Of a stretch of DNA of 64,000 nucleotides, positions 11,421-19,760 are shown piece by piece. Source of the stretch: JAICUF01 sp038250675 (GTDB lineage: Bacteria > Gemmatimonadota > Gemmatimonadetes > Gemmatimonadales > GWC2-71-9); NCBI GenBank assembly GCA_038250675.1, contig JBBSCB010000005.1, forward strand, positions 62,001-126,000. The letters run 5' to 3'. A program made the translations under genes and the position numbers. The number at the start of each line of letters is the position of its first letter. The stretch's first letter is position 1. The notes under the pieces are model-generated. The model was not told the DNA's origin and did not search any database. It was given only the letters and a program-made list of their open reading frames with translations.

Positions 11421-14400
11421 ACGTCCGCCAGCCGATCAATCTTCCTCGACCCATCGGGCCGGCGCTGGCGCCGGCTCCGGCGGGCCGCGCTCGCCACCGG
11501 CGTCATCACCACGCTGCTCGCGGCGAGCGTCGTCGTCAGCATCTTCATTCCGCCGCTCCTGCCCGCGTGGCGCGCCGAGCGGGAAATCACCCAGCTCCCC
11601 TCGCTGGTCACCCCCCGCCAGGCGCGGGAGCGGATCGCCGCGCGGCGCCGGCTCTACGCCGCGCTGGGGCCGCGGCGCCAGCCCGCGGCGGTGCACCCCT
11701 CGCGCATCCCGCTGGGCAAGCCCGCCGCGCGGGCCCCCGCGGCGCACGAGAGCCCAGCACCGGTCACCGTCGGCTTCTACGTCAACTGGGACGACAACTC
11801 ATTCGCGTCGTTCAACGCGCACGCGGCGCAGATGGACTGGGTGGTGTGCGAGTGGGCGTTCGTGGCGGCCGGCGGCGACTCGCTCCGCTTTGCCGTGGAC
11901 CCCAAGGTGCTCTACACCGCCGAGCGGCTCCCGCCGGAACACCGGCCGCTGATCCTTGCGATGGTCAGCAACTTCGATTCCGGCGGGAAGCGGTTTGGCG
12001 CGCGGGACCTGGGCCGCCTGGTCTCGACGTCGGAGCGGCGCGCCCGCGCGGTGGCACAGCTCGACGAGTTGGTCCGCCGCTACGGGCTGGGCGGCGTCAC
12101 CGTGGACTTCGAGGACCTGCCGGACACGATGCACGCCGCGGTGCTGGCGTTCGTCGAGCTGCTGCATTCGACGCTCCACACCCGCGGCGCCATCACCACC
12201 CAGGCGCTCGGCACCGACCTGAGCGATACCTGGCTCCGCCGCTACGCCGCCGCCAACGACCGCATCTTCCTGATGCTCTACGACGAGCACTACGGCCGGG
12301 GGGACGCCGGACCGGTGGCGAGCCAGCGCTGGTACGCCGATCATATGCGGCATGCAATGCGAGTCGTGCCGGCCGGCGAGCTGATCCTGGCTATCGGCGC
12401 GTACGGCTACGACTGGAACGACGCCGGCCCGGCGGCCTCCGGCGGCGAGCTCACCTTCCAGGACGCGATGGCCGCCGCGCGCGACCACGACGCGCGAGCG
12501 GCGTTCGACTCCGTGTCGCTCAATCCCTACATCATGTGGACCGACCCCGATTCCACCGACCACGTCGCGTGGTACCTGGACGCGGTGACCGCCTACAACC
12601 AGGCACTCGCGGGTGACGCCGCCGGTGCCGCCGGCCGCGCCATCTGGCGGCTCGGCTCCGAGGATCCGGCGCTCTGGAGCGCCATCGGGCGAGACGCGAC
12701 CCGCGCGCCGGCGGCGGCACTGGCCCGCATCCCCGCCGGCTACGACGTGGAGTTCGATGGCGACGGCGAAATCCTGCGGGTGGCCGCGCGACCCGCCGAG
12801 GGACGGCGGACCCTCGCGCTCGACAGCGTCACAGGACTGATCCGCGGCGAGCGGATCTCCACGTATCCCTCGCCCTGGGTGGTGCGGCGCGACGGACGGA
12901 GCAAGCACCGCGTCGCCCTCACCTTCGACGACGGGCCGGACGGCACCTGGACGCCGATGATCCTCGATACGCTCCGCTCCCGCGGCGCACCGGCCACCTT
13001 CTTCGTCATCGGTGAGAACGTCGAGCGCCACATCGCGCTCATGCGGCGGATCGTGGCTGAGGGACACGAGTTCGGCAACCACACCTTTACCCATCCCAAC
13101 CTGGCGCTCACCTCGCCGTTCGTCACCCGGCTGGAGCTCGATGCCACTGAACGGCTGCTCGAGGCGGTCACCGGGCGGCGGTCGGCGTTCTTCCGGCCGC
13201 CCTACTTTGGCGACGCGGAACCGACCACCCGCGATGAGCTGGTGCCGGTGGGAATCGCGAGCGATCTGGGCTACGTCACCGCCGGCCTCCACGTGGACAC
13301 CGAGGACTGGGAGCATCCCGGTACCGCCGCCATCATCCACAACGCGCTCGAGGAGCGCGATCACGTCACGGCCGAGCGTTCCGCCAACGTCATCCTGCTG
13401 CATGACGGCGGCGGCGACCGGCGGCAGACGGTGGCAGCGCTGGGCCCGCTGATCGATTCTCTCCGCGCGCGGGGCGATACCATCGTCCTGCTGTCCGAAC
13501 TGGCCGGCATCTCGCGCGAGCAGGCGATGGCGCCGCTGCCGGTCCGCGGCACCGCCACCCGCGCGGTGGAGTTGCTGACCTTTGGCGTGGTGGGCGCGAT
13601 CGAGTGGCTGCTGCACTGGATCTTCCTGCTTGCGGTGGTGCTGGGCATCGGGCGGCTGGTGACGGTGCTGGCGATGGCGGTGCTCCAGCAGCGCGCGGGC
13701 CGGCGGCACGAGCGGCGGGCCCGGAGCCGGGCCAGCTACGCGCCCAGTGTCACGGTGGTGGTGCCGGCCTACAACGAGGAGAAGGTGGTCGAGGCCACGG
13801 TGCGGAGTCTTCTGGCGCAGCGCTACGACGGCGAGCTCCAGATCGTGGTGGTGGACGACGGGTCGCCGGACGATACGTACGGCGTGGCGGCGCGCGCCTT
13901 CGGTGCCGAGCCGCGGATGGCGATCTACCGCAAGAGCAACGGCGGCAAGGCGAGCGCGCTCAACTACGGGATCGAGCGCGCGCGGGGCGAGATCATCGTG
14001 GGACTCGACGCGGACACCCTCTTCACGCCGGGCACGGTGGCGGCGCTGGTGGCGCCGCTGGAGGATCCCGCCGTGGGCGCCGTGGCCGGCAACGCCAAGG
14101 TGGGCAACCGCATCAACCTGGTGACCCGGTGGCAGGCGCTGGAATACGTCACCAGCCAGAACCTCGACCGCCGCGCACTCTCCCTGCTCAACGCCATCAC
14201 CGTGGTGCCGGGCGCGGTGGGGGCGTGGCGAAAGAGCGTGGTGCAGGCGCTGGGCGGGTTCAGCAGCGATACGCTGGCGGAGGACCAGGACCTGACGATC
14301 GCGGTGCGGCGCGCCGGGCACGTCGTCGCATATGCCGATCAGGCGGTGGCGTACACCGAAGCGCCGGACACACTGCGGATGCTGGCGCGGCAGCGGTTCC

Positions 14401-14864
14401 GCTGGTCGTTTGGCACGCTGCAGTGCATGTGGAAGCATCACGATGCCCTGCTCCGGCCGCGCTACGGCTCGCTCGGCATGATCGCGATGCCCAACACCTG
14501 GATCTTCCAGCTCCTCTTCCCGGCCATCTCGCCGATCGCGGACCTGATGTTCTTGTGGAGTCTGGTGTCGGTCTGGCTGGTGCGGCAGCAGCACGGGGCG
14601 ACGTACGCCGTCACCGACCTGCAGCAGGTGCTGGCGTTCTACGCGGTGTTCCTGCTGGTGGACTGGCTGGCGGCGGTGGTGGCCTTCTTCCTGGAGCCGG
14701 GCGAAGACCGGAGTCTCACCTGGCTGATCTTCCTGCAGCGGTTTGCCTACCGGCAGGTGATGTACTGGGTGGTGGTGCGGTCGTTCCTCGTCGCCATCCG
14801 CGGGCGACTGGTGGGGTGGGGCAAGCTGGAGCGGAAGGCGACGGTGCAGATCGAGGAAGCCTAG
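11421..14864 (+). CDS. GH18-like / polysaccharide deacetylase / GT2 glycosyltransferase fusion protein
   Basis: 1147 aa if started at ACG 11421; the first canonical in-frame start (GTG 11691) would delete a convincing N-terminus (IFLDPSGRRWRRLRR plus a membrane helix at ~22-43). Domains: GH18-like barrel at ~113-400 (VGFYVNWDDN, GGVTVDFEDL keeping the catalytic Glu but not all Asp of DxxDxDxE, then GAYGYDWND as in YaaH-type hydrolases); NodB-type deacetylase at ~497-700 (LTFDDGPDG, GNHTFTHP); membrane helix; processive GT2 at ~774-1000 (VVVPAYNEEK, DADTLF, EDQDLT, RQRFRW); C-terminal helices. This suits synthesis, deacetylation and trimming of a beta-linked aminosugar exopolysaccharide (PgaBC-like) across the membrane. 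It starts just after kgd. Confidence 0.85.
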   Translation, partial: TSASRSIFLDPSGRRWRRLRRAALATGVITTLLAASVVVSIFIPPLLPAWRAEREITQLPSLVTPRQARERIAARRRLYAALGPRRQPAAVHPSRIPLGKPAARAPAAHESPAPVTVGFYVNWDDNSFASFNAHAAQMDWVVCEWAFVAAGGDSLRFAVDPKVLYTAERLPPEHRPLILAMVSNFDSGGKRFGARDLGRLVSTSERRARAVAQLDELVRRYGLGGVTVDFEDLPDTMHAAVLAFVELLHSTLHTRGAITTQALGTDLSDTWLRRYAAANDRIFLMLYDEHYGRGDAGPVASQRWYADHMRHAMRVVPAGELILAIGAYGYDWNDAGPAASGGELTFQDAMAAARDHDARAAFDSVSLNPYIMWTDPDSTDHVAWYLDAVTAYNQALAGDAAGAAGRAIWRLGSEDPALWSAIGRDATRAPAAALARIPAGYDVEFDGDGEILRVAARPAEGRRTLALDSVTGLIRGERISTYPSPWVVRRDGRSKHRVALTFDDGPDGTWTPMILDTLRSRGAPATFFVIGENVERHIALMRRIVAEGHEFGNHTFTHPNLALTSPFVTRLELDATERLLEAVTGRRSAFFRPPYFGDAEPTTRDELVPVGIASDLGYVTAGLHVDTEDWEHPGTAAIIHNALEERDHVTAERSANVILLHDGGGDRRQTVAALGPLIDSLRARGDTIVLLSELAGISREQAMAPLPVRGTATRAVELLTFGVVGAIEWLLHWIFLLAVVLGIGRLVTVLAMAVLQQRAGRRHERRARSRASYAPSVTVVVPAYNEEKVVEATVRSLLAQRYDGELQIVVVDDGSPDDTYGVAARAFGAEPRMAIYRKSNGGKASALNYGIERARGEIIVGLDADTLFTPGTVAALVAPLEDPAVGAVAGNAKVGNRINLVTRWQALEYVTSQNLDRRALSLLNAITVVPGAVGAWRKSVVQALGGFSSDTLAEDQDLTIAVRRAGHVVAYADQAVAYTEAPDTLRMLARQRFRWSFGTLQCMWKHHDALLRPRYGSLGMIAMPNTWIFQLLFPAISPIADLMFLWSLVSVWLVRQQHGATYAVTDLQQVLAFYAVFLLVDWLAAVVAFFLEPGEDRSLTWLIFLQRFAYRQVMYWVVVRSFLVAIRGRLVGWGKLERKATVQIEEA

Positions 14865-14974
14865 CCGTGTTGCGTTCACCGGTTGAGACGACCGCTACTC
14901 CGCCCGTCCCGGACCAGCGCACCGGTTGGGATCTCTCGCTCGCGGTGCCCCGCACCGCCCGCGACGCCTGCCGT

Positions 14975-16165
14975 CTACAGGTAGCTCAACCACCACAAAT
15001 CCGCTCGCCGCCGCCGGAGCTCCGCGTACCACCGGCACACCGGGTAGAGCGCCACGACCACGGCCGCCCAGATCAGGTATATCACCGCCAGCCCCGCGCC
15101 CCACCCCTCCGGCTCGACGAACGGAAACTTGTCGAGCCCGGGCGACTGGAACATCCACCCGACGTTCCCGTAGCGGAACCAGCCCGCTGTGAGCGCCAGC
15201 AGGTGGATCACCAGGAAGTGCAGTAGGTAATAAAGGAACGGCACCCGCCCATAGACGACGGCCGGCCGGAGCCAGCCGGGCACGCCGGCGTCGAAGCGCC
15301 GGAGCAGCAGGATCGCTGGCCCCAGCGTCATCAGCAGGAAGAGGAGCGAGGGCGGATACTTGGTCGTGTTCAGGAACGACAGCACGGTAAAGAGCGCCGT
15401 CGGCTGGCGGGACCAGGGCGCGGGGTCACCGTAGACGTTGAGGGCGCGGAGCGCCAGAAAGCCGAGCGAGAGGCCGAGGCCCAGCCGGAGCAGGAAGCGG
15501 CGGCGGCGGGCGGCGTCCCAGTCGAAGACGTGGCCCAGCACGTAGCCCAGCGCCGTCACTCCCACCCACGGGATCAGCACGTAGGCCACGAACACCGTGT
15601 GCTCGCCGTTTGCCAGGAAGCCGGGCCCGTGCAGCGCGGCAAAGACCGGCGCCGGGATGCCGAAGGTGGCGCCACGCATGCCGTCGAGCAGGTTGTGGCC
15701 GCCGACCATGACGACGCCGATGGTGGTGATGAGCCAGGTGGGCAGGTGCAGCAGTGCCGCGAGCACGATCATGCACCAGCCGAGGGCCCAGAGGACGGTG
15801 AGGATGGTGACCTGGTAGTCCAGATTGAACTGGAGGATGAACCGCATCACGGTCCACTCGAGAAAGATCAGCCATACCCCGCGCGTCAGGAGGTAGCGCG
15901 AGAGCTCGGCCCGGTTGCTCCGGCGGAGGCGGAGGTACGCGCCGGTGCCGGTGAGCAGGAAGAAAACCGGGGCGCAGATGTGGGTGATCCAGCGGGTGAG
16001 GAAGAGCCCCGCGGTGGCGGTGTCGAGGTTGACGGGATTGGCGGCCAGGTTGCCGAAGTAATCCCGCACGTGATCCAGCGCCATGAGGATCATGATGATC
16101 CCGCGGAGCAGGTCCACCGACTCGATGCGGGGGCGGCGGGCGGCGGGGTGTGCGGCCGTCGTCAT
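14975..16165 (-). CDS. DUF1624 / heparan-alpha-glucosaminide N-acetyltransferase-like membrane protein
   Basis: 396 aa with about ten hydrophobic segments. The N-terminus RIESVDLLRGIIMILMALDH is the signature of the DUF1624/HGSNAT-catalytic family, whose His in ALDH is the putative acyl acceptor; HICAPVFFLLTGTGAYL and MIVLAALLHLP follow as in relatives. These proteins are thought to transfer acyl groups across the membrane to sugars. It is convergent with the exopolysaccharide fusion gene, so a role in decorating that polymer is possible but unproven. ATG 16165 is the start. Confidence 0.85.
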   Translation of the reverse strand: MTTAAHPAARRPRIESVDLLRGIIMILMALDHVRDYFGNLAANPVNLDTATAGLFLTRWITHICAPVFFLLTGTGAYLRLRRSNRAELSRYLLTRGVWLIFLEWTVMRFILQFNLDYQVTILTVLWALGWCMIVLAALLHLPTWLITTIGVVMVGGHNLLDGMRGATFGIPAPVFAALHGPGFLANGEHTVFVAYVLIPWVGVTALGYVLGHVFDWDAARRRRFLLRLGLGLSLGFLALRALNVYGDPAPWSRQPTALFTVLSFLNTTKYPPSLLFLLMTLGPAILLLRRFDAGVPGWLRPAVVYGRVPFLYYLLHFLVIHLLALTAGWFRYGNVGWMFQSPGLDKFPFVEPEGWGAGLAVIYLIWAAVVVALYPVCRWYAELRRRRADLWWLSYL

Positions 16166-16795
16166 GCGGGGAGTCCCGGGTCGGAATGTTGGCGTGGAGA
16201 GCGGTGCCGGGCCTCAGCGGCCGGCGCAGTGATTTCCGGATGACGTGTGAGCGGCGCCGAGTGTCACATCGAGCTCGACGCCGAATGCGGAATTAGGCGT
16301 CGGAGAGTTCAGAGAGCTGCAGGCTGTCGTCATGACAGCTGAACTATCAGCATGATAACGACCTAGCCTGCGTGATCCTGCTCTTGTGCGACATGTGCCC
16401 AGTCGATATGCTCAGCGCCTCAGCAAATTATCCCCCTGTCGCTTCGGCGCAGGGTGCGAGGCCGCCGCAAGGCGGCCTCTGCTTTTGTACCCCAACCGGC
16501 GACGGGATTATTTGGAGCCCAAGCCGCTAGCCTACGTCGACGTCGCCGCCTTCAATCTCTCTCCATGCGGTCTTATCGCCGGGTGGTGGCATGAGGGATC
16601 CCCCGAACCACCCCCGAAACTAGGGTTTTGCCTGATTGACGGCTGCGCCCGCGGGGCCACATATGGCATTTGGTAGAATGGAGCTGACAAACACGCGATG
16701 GGATCCCGGACGCATCACGGGCGGCCCGTTGGGGGGCCGCCCGGCGTCTCTGGTGGTGCGCGGCCGGCAGGATCGCCGGCCGCTACTGCGGGGGT
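16166..16795. other. Non-coding stretch with hairpins
   Basis: No convincing gene. It holds small inverted repeats at ~16323-16339 (GCTGTC...GACAGC) and ~16346-16358 (TATCA-GCA-TGATA), a UUCG-type hairpin at about 16434-16454 followed by a strong terminator at 16458-16486, and two GC-only hairpins, one at about 16719-16736 and a perfect 9-bp stem at 16760-16783, downstream of the minus-strand HNH gene. The latter two lack T-runs. A 96-codon open frame at 16386-16676 crosses the terminator and has no homology I recognise. Confidence 0.5.
16458..16486 (+). terminator. Strong intrinsic terminator without an annotated upstream gene
   Basis: A perfect 9-bp GC-rich stem, GAGGCCGCC (16458-16466) and GGCGGCCTC (16471-16479), with a GCAA tetraloop, followed by TGCTTTT. 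It is preceded directly by a second hairpin, CCCTG...CAGGG, with a TTCG loop. No plus-strand gene ends before it (the neighbour at 14975-16165 is on the minus strand), so it may end a small RNA starting in 16200-16400. Confidence 0.6.
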
Positions 16796-17116
16796 CTAGG
16801 CGTCCTTCGGCAGGATCGGCCGTTCCGATGCCTGCTTGGCCAGCTCCTTGAGCGGCTCCGAGAGGTGATCGCCGTAGTGCAGCAGGAACACGCCGCGGGC
16901 GCGCTTCTGCATGAGGAACGCCACGAGGGGCGTGTCGGCCTTGGCGGCGTTGCACTCGCGGCAAGCCAGGACCAGGTTGTCGGGACGATCGTACGCTGTC
17001 TGGCCGCGGCGGGGCCGCACATGATCCAGAGTGATCGTCTCGGGAGGAGTCTCGGTGCCGCAATAGGCGCAGACCGAGCCGTGAAGGGTGAGAAGCCAGT
17101 CTCGATGCGACTGCAT
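16796..17116 (-). CDS. HNH endonuclease, small
   Basis: 106 aa from the ATG at 17116 (MQSHRDWLLTLHG). A zinc-ribbon HNH fold is visible: CAYC at the start, TLDHVRPRR with the HNH His, DNLVLACREC with the Asn and the second Cys pair, then NAAKADTPL. This is the HNH_5-like group found in stand-alone nucleases, phages and defence islands. Longer open sequence upstream (to 17446) shows no homology and a less suitable start. It lies next to a toxin-antitoxin pair in a stretch of visibly lower GC, suggesting acquisition by transfer. Confidence 0.82.
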   Translation of the reverse strand: MQSHRDWLLTLHGSVCAYCGTETPPETITLDHVRPRRGQTAYDRPDNLVLACRECNAAKADTPLVAFLMQKRARGVFLLHYGDHLSEPLKELAKQASERPILPKDA

Positions 17117-17539
17117 GCTGCGCCCGGATGACCGGCGGAAGGCGGAGGCAGGTACTGCTGCGGTAGTATGTCTACGTGATCGTCGTGCCACAAAACACCA
17201 GGCTACGGGGAAACTGCGGGCCGGCAAACGGTGCCGACCGGGTACGTACGAGGTTGGAATATAGCAAGATGGGGGCCAGAGGGGCAGGCGGGCGACAAAA
17301 CGGCTGCCTCCAACACCAACGTAAGGCCAGGCGTATCGCGCTGCTCTCGTACGCGCTGTTTTGGATGCAGCATCCGTCAGACTGGTTACGCCCGCTGCAC
17401 GTAGCCAGTGAATGTTTGGCCTTGCTGACGTAGACGTACCCACCAACGACCGAGCACTGAACCGACTTCGGTTCTTGGCCGAAACGGCCTAGGCAAACCC
17501 CTCTTGCAGCATAGGATCATTTCTAATATCTTTCGTGCC
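17117..17539. other. Intergenic stretch between HNH gene and toxin-antitoxin pair
   Basis: About 420 bp of lower GC than the surroundings. No supported gene on either strand. It should contain the divergent promoters of the HNH gene and the antitoxin; an AT-rich TAATAT motif lies about 10 bp upstream of the antitoxin ATG but no well-spaced -35 was found. Confidence 0.4.
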
Positions 17540-17836
17540 ATGACAGTTACCATCACGTGGCCCAAAGTCTTGAGGCTAAACACGTTACTCAAGACTAGAA
17601 AAAAGAAAGCCTCGACGTCGGTCACGCTGGCAGGAGAGCTTCTTGAAGGGGTCAGCCTGATTGTCCCCGCCCAGCAGCGATCCCAGTTTGTCGAAGTCGC
17701 GGTGCGACGCGAGCTGAGACGGCGTCTACGGCAGGCTCGCGCCGATCACGACCTGCAGATCCTGAACGCAAAGGCGGCAAAGCTCGACAAGGAGACCAAT
17801 GACCTCCTTGAGATCCAGGGTGATCCGTTCGAATGA
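17540..17836 (+). CDS. Antitoxin of a MazEF-like pair, ribbon-helix-helix type
   Basis: 98 aa from ATG 17540 (MTVTITWPKVLRLN); an upstream in-frame ATG at 17504 adds a non-conserved leader. The middle, STSVTLAGELLEGV followed by RSQFVEVAVRRELRRRL, has the strand-helix-helix pattern of RHH/CopG-type DNA-binding antitoxins, and the charged C-terminus (LDKETNDLLEIQGDPFE) would wrap the toxin. It overlaps the toxin gene by 4 bp (ATGA). Antitoxin and complex usually repress their own promoter. Recognition rests on pairing and pattern rather than a close family match. Confidence 0.72.
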   Translation: MTVTITWPKVLRLNTLLKTRKKKASTSVTLAGELLEGVSLIVPAQQRSQFVEVAVRRELRRRLRQARADHDLQILNAKAAKLDKETNDLLEIQGDPFE

Positions 17837-18165
17837 TCAGCCGCGGCGAGATCTACCTGCTGTCTCAGCCACCCGACCCCAATGATCCCAAGCTGCGACG
17901 AGCTTGCGTGGTCGTTAGCCGGAAGGCACTCTGTCAGTCAAACTTTCCTAAAGTGGTTGTCGCGGCGATCCATAGCGACGCCGACGGCTTGTCCACCGAG
18001 GTTCCACTCAGTGCAGACGATGGCATGAAATGGAAATGCGTCATCAAGGCCGACCAACTCTTTCTGATTGACAAGGGAAAGCTCACACGCTTCGTCGCCA
18101 CTCTTAAACCAAAGAAACTGAAGGATCTCAGAGAAGCACTCGCTGTTGCACTTGATCTGAACTAG
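17833..18165 (+). CDS. MazF/PemK-family toxin (mRNA endoribonuclease)
   Basis: 110 aa. It opens with MISRGEIYLLSQPPD, the PemK/MazF start (RGEIY), followed by RACVVVSRKAL, VVVAAIHSD and the conserved central strand EVPLSADDGMKWKCVIKADQLFLIDKGKL, where target strands of the family normally read ...C.I...Q..tidk..L. Such toxins cleave mRNA at short sequences when the antitoxin is degraded. Translationally coupled to the antitoxin. The aldo/keto reductase gene begins 2 bp after this stop and may be read through from here. Confidence 0.85.
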   Translation: MISRGEIYLLSQPPDPNDPKLRRACVVVSRKALCQSNFPKVVVAAIHSDADGLSTEVPLSADDGMKWKCVIKADQLFLIDKGKLTRFVATLKPKKLKDLREALAVALDLN

Positions 18166-18167
18166 GC

Positions 18168-19148
18168 ATGACCCCCCGCACCCTCGGCCCCACCCACCTC
18201 CCCGTCTCCCCCATCGGCTTCGGCTGCATGGGGCTCAGCTCTGGCTACGGTCACACCCTGGACCGCGCCGCCGCCATCAAGGTGCTCCACGCCGCGGTCG
18301 ATGCGGGCGTCACCTTCTTCGATACCGCCGAGGCGTACGGGCCGTTCATGAATGAAGAAGTCGTGGGTGAGGCGCTGGCACCTTTCCGGCGCCGGGTCGT
18401 CATCGCCACCAAGTTCGGGTTCAAGCACGGCGCCTGGTCCGAGGTGGACAGCCGCCCGGCCCACATCCGCGACGTCGCCGAGGCGTCGCTCAAGCGGCTC
18501 CGGGTGGACGCCATCGACCTCTTCTATCAGCATCGGGTGGACCCGGCCGTCCCCATCGAGGATGTGGCCGGCACCGTCCGCGACCTGATCGCCGAAGGGA
18601 AGGTCAAGCACCTCGGGCTCTCGGAGGCCGGCGTCTCCACCATCCGCCGCGCCCACGCGGTGCAGCCGGTGACCGCGCTGCAGAGCGAATACTCGCTCTG
18701 GTGGCGCGAGCCCGAGGAGAAAATATTCCCCGTGCTCGAGGAACTCGGCATCGGCTTCGTGCCGTTCAGCCCGCTGGGCCGCGGCTTCCTCACCGGCACC
18801 ATCAAGCCCGGCGCCACCTTCCCGCCCGGCGACTTCCGCGGCGCCCTGCCCCGCTTCCAGCCGGAAAACCTCGAAGCCAACCAGACATTCGTGGAGGTGC
18901 TGAGCCGGGTCGCCACACAGAAGAACGCGACCACCGCCCAAGTCGCCCTCGCCTGGATCCTGGCCCAACGCCCCTGGATCGTCCCCATCCCGGGCACCAC
19001 CAGGATCGAGCGCATGCAGGAGAACACCCGCGCCGCCGACCTCGAGCTCACCGCCGCCGAGCTGCGGGAGATCGAGACCGGCGCGTCCCGAATCACGGCG
19101 CAGGGCGAGCGTTACCCGGAGCAGCTGCAGAAGCGGATCGACCGGTAG
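18168..19148 (+). CDS. Aldo/keto reductase
   Basis: 326 aa, full length for the NADPH-dependent AKR barrel. The catalytic tetrad is visible: Asp and Tyr in FFDTAEAYG, Lys in VIATKFGF and His in FYQHRVDP; the cofactor loop PIPGTTRIERMQEN is near the C-terminus. Members reduce aldehydes and ketones; it belongs to the group near YakC/AKR13. It starts 2 bp after the toxin stop with only a weak ribosome site, so its expression may depend on upstream translation. Contrast with the broken AKR at 61343-61924. Confidence 0.92.
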   Translation: MTPRTLGPTHLPVSPIGFGCMGLSSGYGHTLDRAAAIKVLHAAVDAGVTFFDTAEAYGPFMNEEVVGEALAPFRRRVVIATKFGFKHGAWSEVDSRPAHIRDVAEASLKRLRVDAIDLFYQHRVDPAVPIEDVAGTVRDLIAEGKVKHLGLSEAGVSTIRRAHAVQPVTALQSEYSLWWREPEEKIFPVLEELGIGFVPFSPLGRGFLTGTIKPGATFPPGDFRGALPRFQPENLEANQTFVEVLSRVATQKNATTAQVALAWILAQRPWIVPIPGTTRIERMQENTRAADLELTAAELREIETGASRITAQGERYPEQLQKRIDR

Positions 19149-19222
19149 GCATATCGAGCGCTCGCGGGCCACTCGCCCGCTCTGCTCCGTCCCGCCCGCG
19201 CTCGTGTAGATTCCCCATCCCC

Positions 19223-19714
19223 ATGCGACTGCTCCTGCCGCTCCTCCTGCTCCTCGGCGCCTGCGCCGCGCCGCCCGCGGCGCGCAGCAGCAGCGGCACC
19301 ACCCAGCTCGCCCGCCTGACCGCCCGCTACGTCGAGGCCTCCCGCTCCGGCAACGCCCACGCGCTGGCCGATCTCTACGCCGCCGACGCCACGCTGCTGC
19401 CCCCCGCCTCCGAGGCGGTCGAGGGCCGGGACGCCATCGAGGACTACTGGACCGACGGACTTGAGTCCGGCCTTGAGGTGGAGTCCACCCGGATCGAGGC
19501 GTCGGGCGACGTGGGCTATACCATCGGCCGCTGGTCGCTGCCCGCCACCGACACCGAGTCGGCCGATTCCGGCAAGCTGGTCCTCTGCTGGAAGCGCACC
19601 GGCGGCGCCTGGAGGCTCACCACCGACATCTGGAACAGCAGCACCTCCGCCGACACCACCGGTGACGAAACCGACGACGGCGACATCCCGCCGGGACGGA
19701 TCCCGGTGAGCTGA
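19223..19714 (+). CDS. Lipoprotein with SnoaL/DUF4440-like (NTF2-fold) domain
   Basis: 163 aa from ATG 19223. Signal peptide MRLLLPLLLLLGAC ends in a lipobox (LGAC). The mature part, ARYVEASRSGNAHALADLYAADATLLPP followed by GRDAIEDYW and a W-R-LTTDIWNSS end, follows the pattern of DUF4440/SnoaL_3 NTF2-like proteins. These small cone-shaped domains bind ligands or act as isomerases; function here is unknown. A longer in-frame reading starting inside the upstream reductase gene is rejected because the signal peptide sets the start. Confidence 0.78.
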   Translation: MRLLLPLLLLLGACAAPPAARSSSGTTQLARLTARYVEASRSGNAHALADLYAADATLLPPASEAVEGRDAIEDYWTDGLESGLEVESTRIEASGDVGYTIGRWSLPATDTESADSGKLVLCWKRTGGAWRLTTDIWNSSTSADTTGDETDDGDIPPGRIPVS

Positions 19715-19760
19715 CGCCGCCACCGCCGCCCGCACCAACCATCCGGAGAATCAGCGCACC

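Noticed and set aside
11691..11693. GTG 11691 as start of the GH18-CE4-GT2 protein
   Set aside because: The 270 bp upstream in the same frame encode a typical basic N-terminus and membrane helix (IFLDPSGRRWRRLRR).
11799..14879. 1026-codon open frame on the minus strand
   Set aside because: Antisense of the GH18-deacetylase-glycosyltransferase gene; no family motifs.
16719..16783. GC-rich hairpins downstream of the HNH gene as terminators
   Set aside because: Perfect stems but no T-run on the minus strand; kept only in the description of the non-coding stretch.
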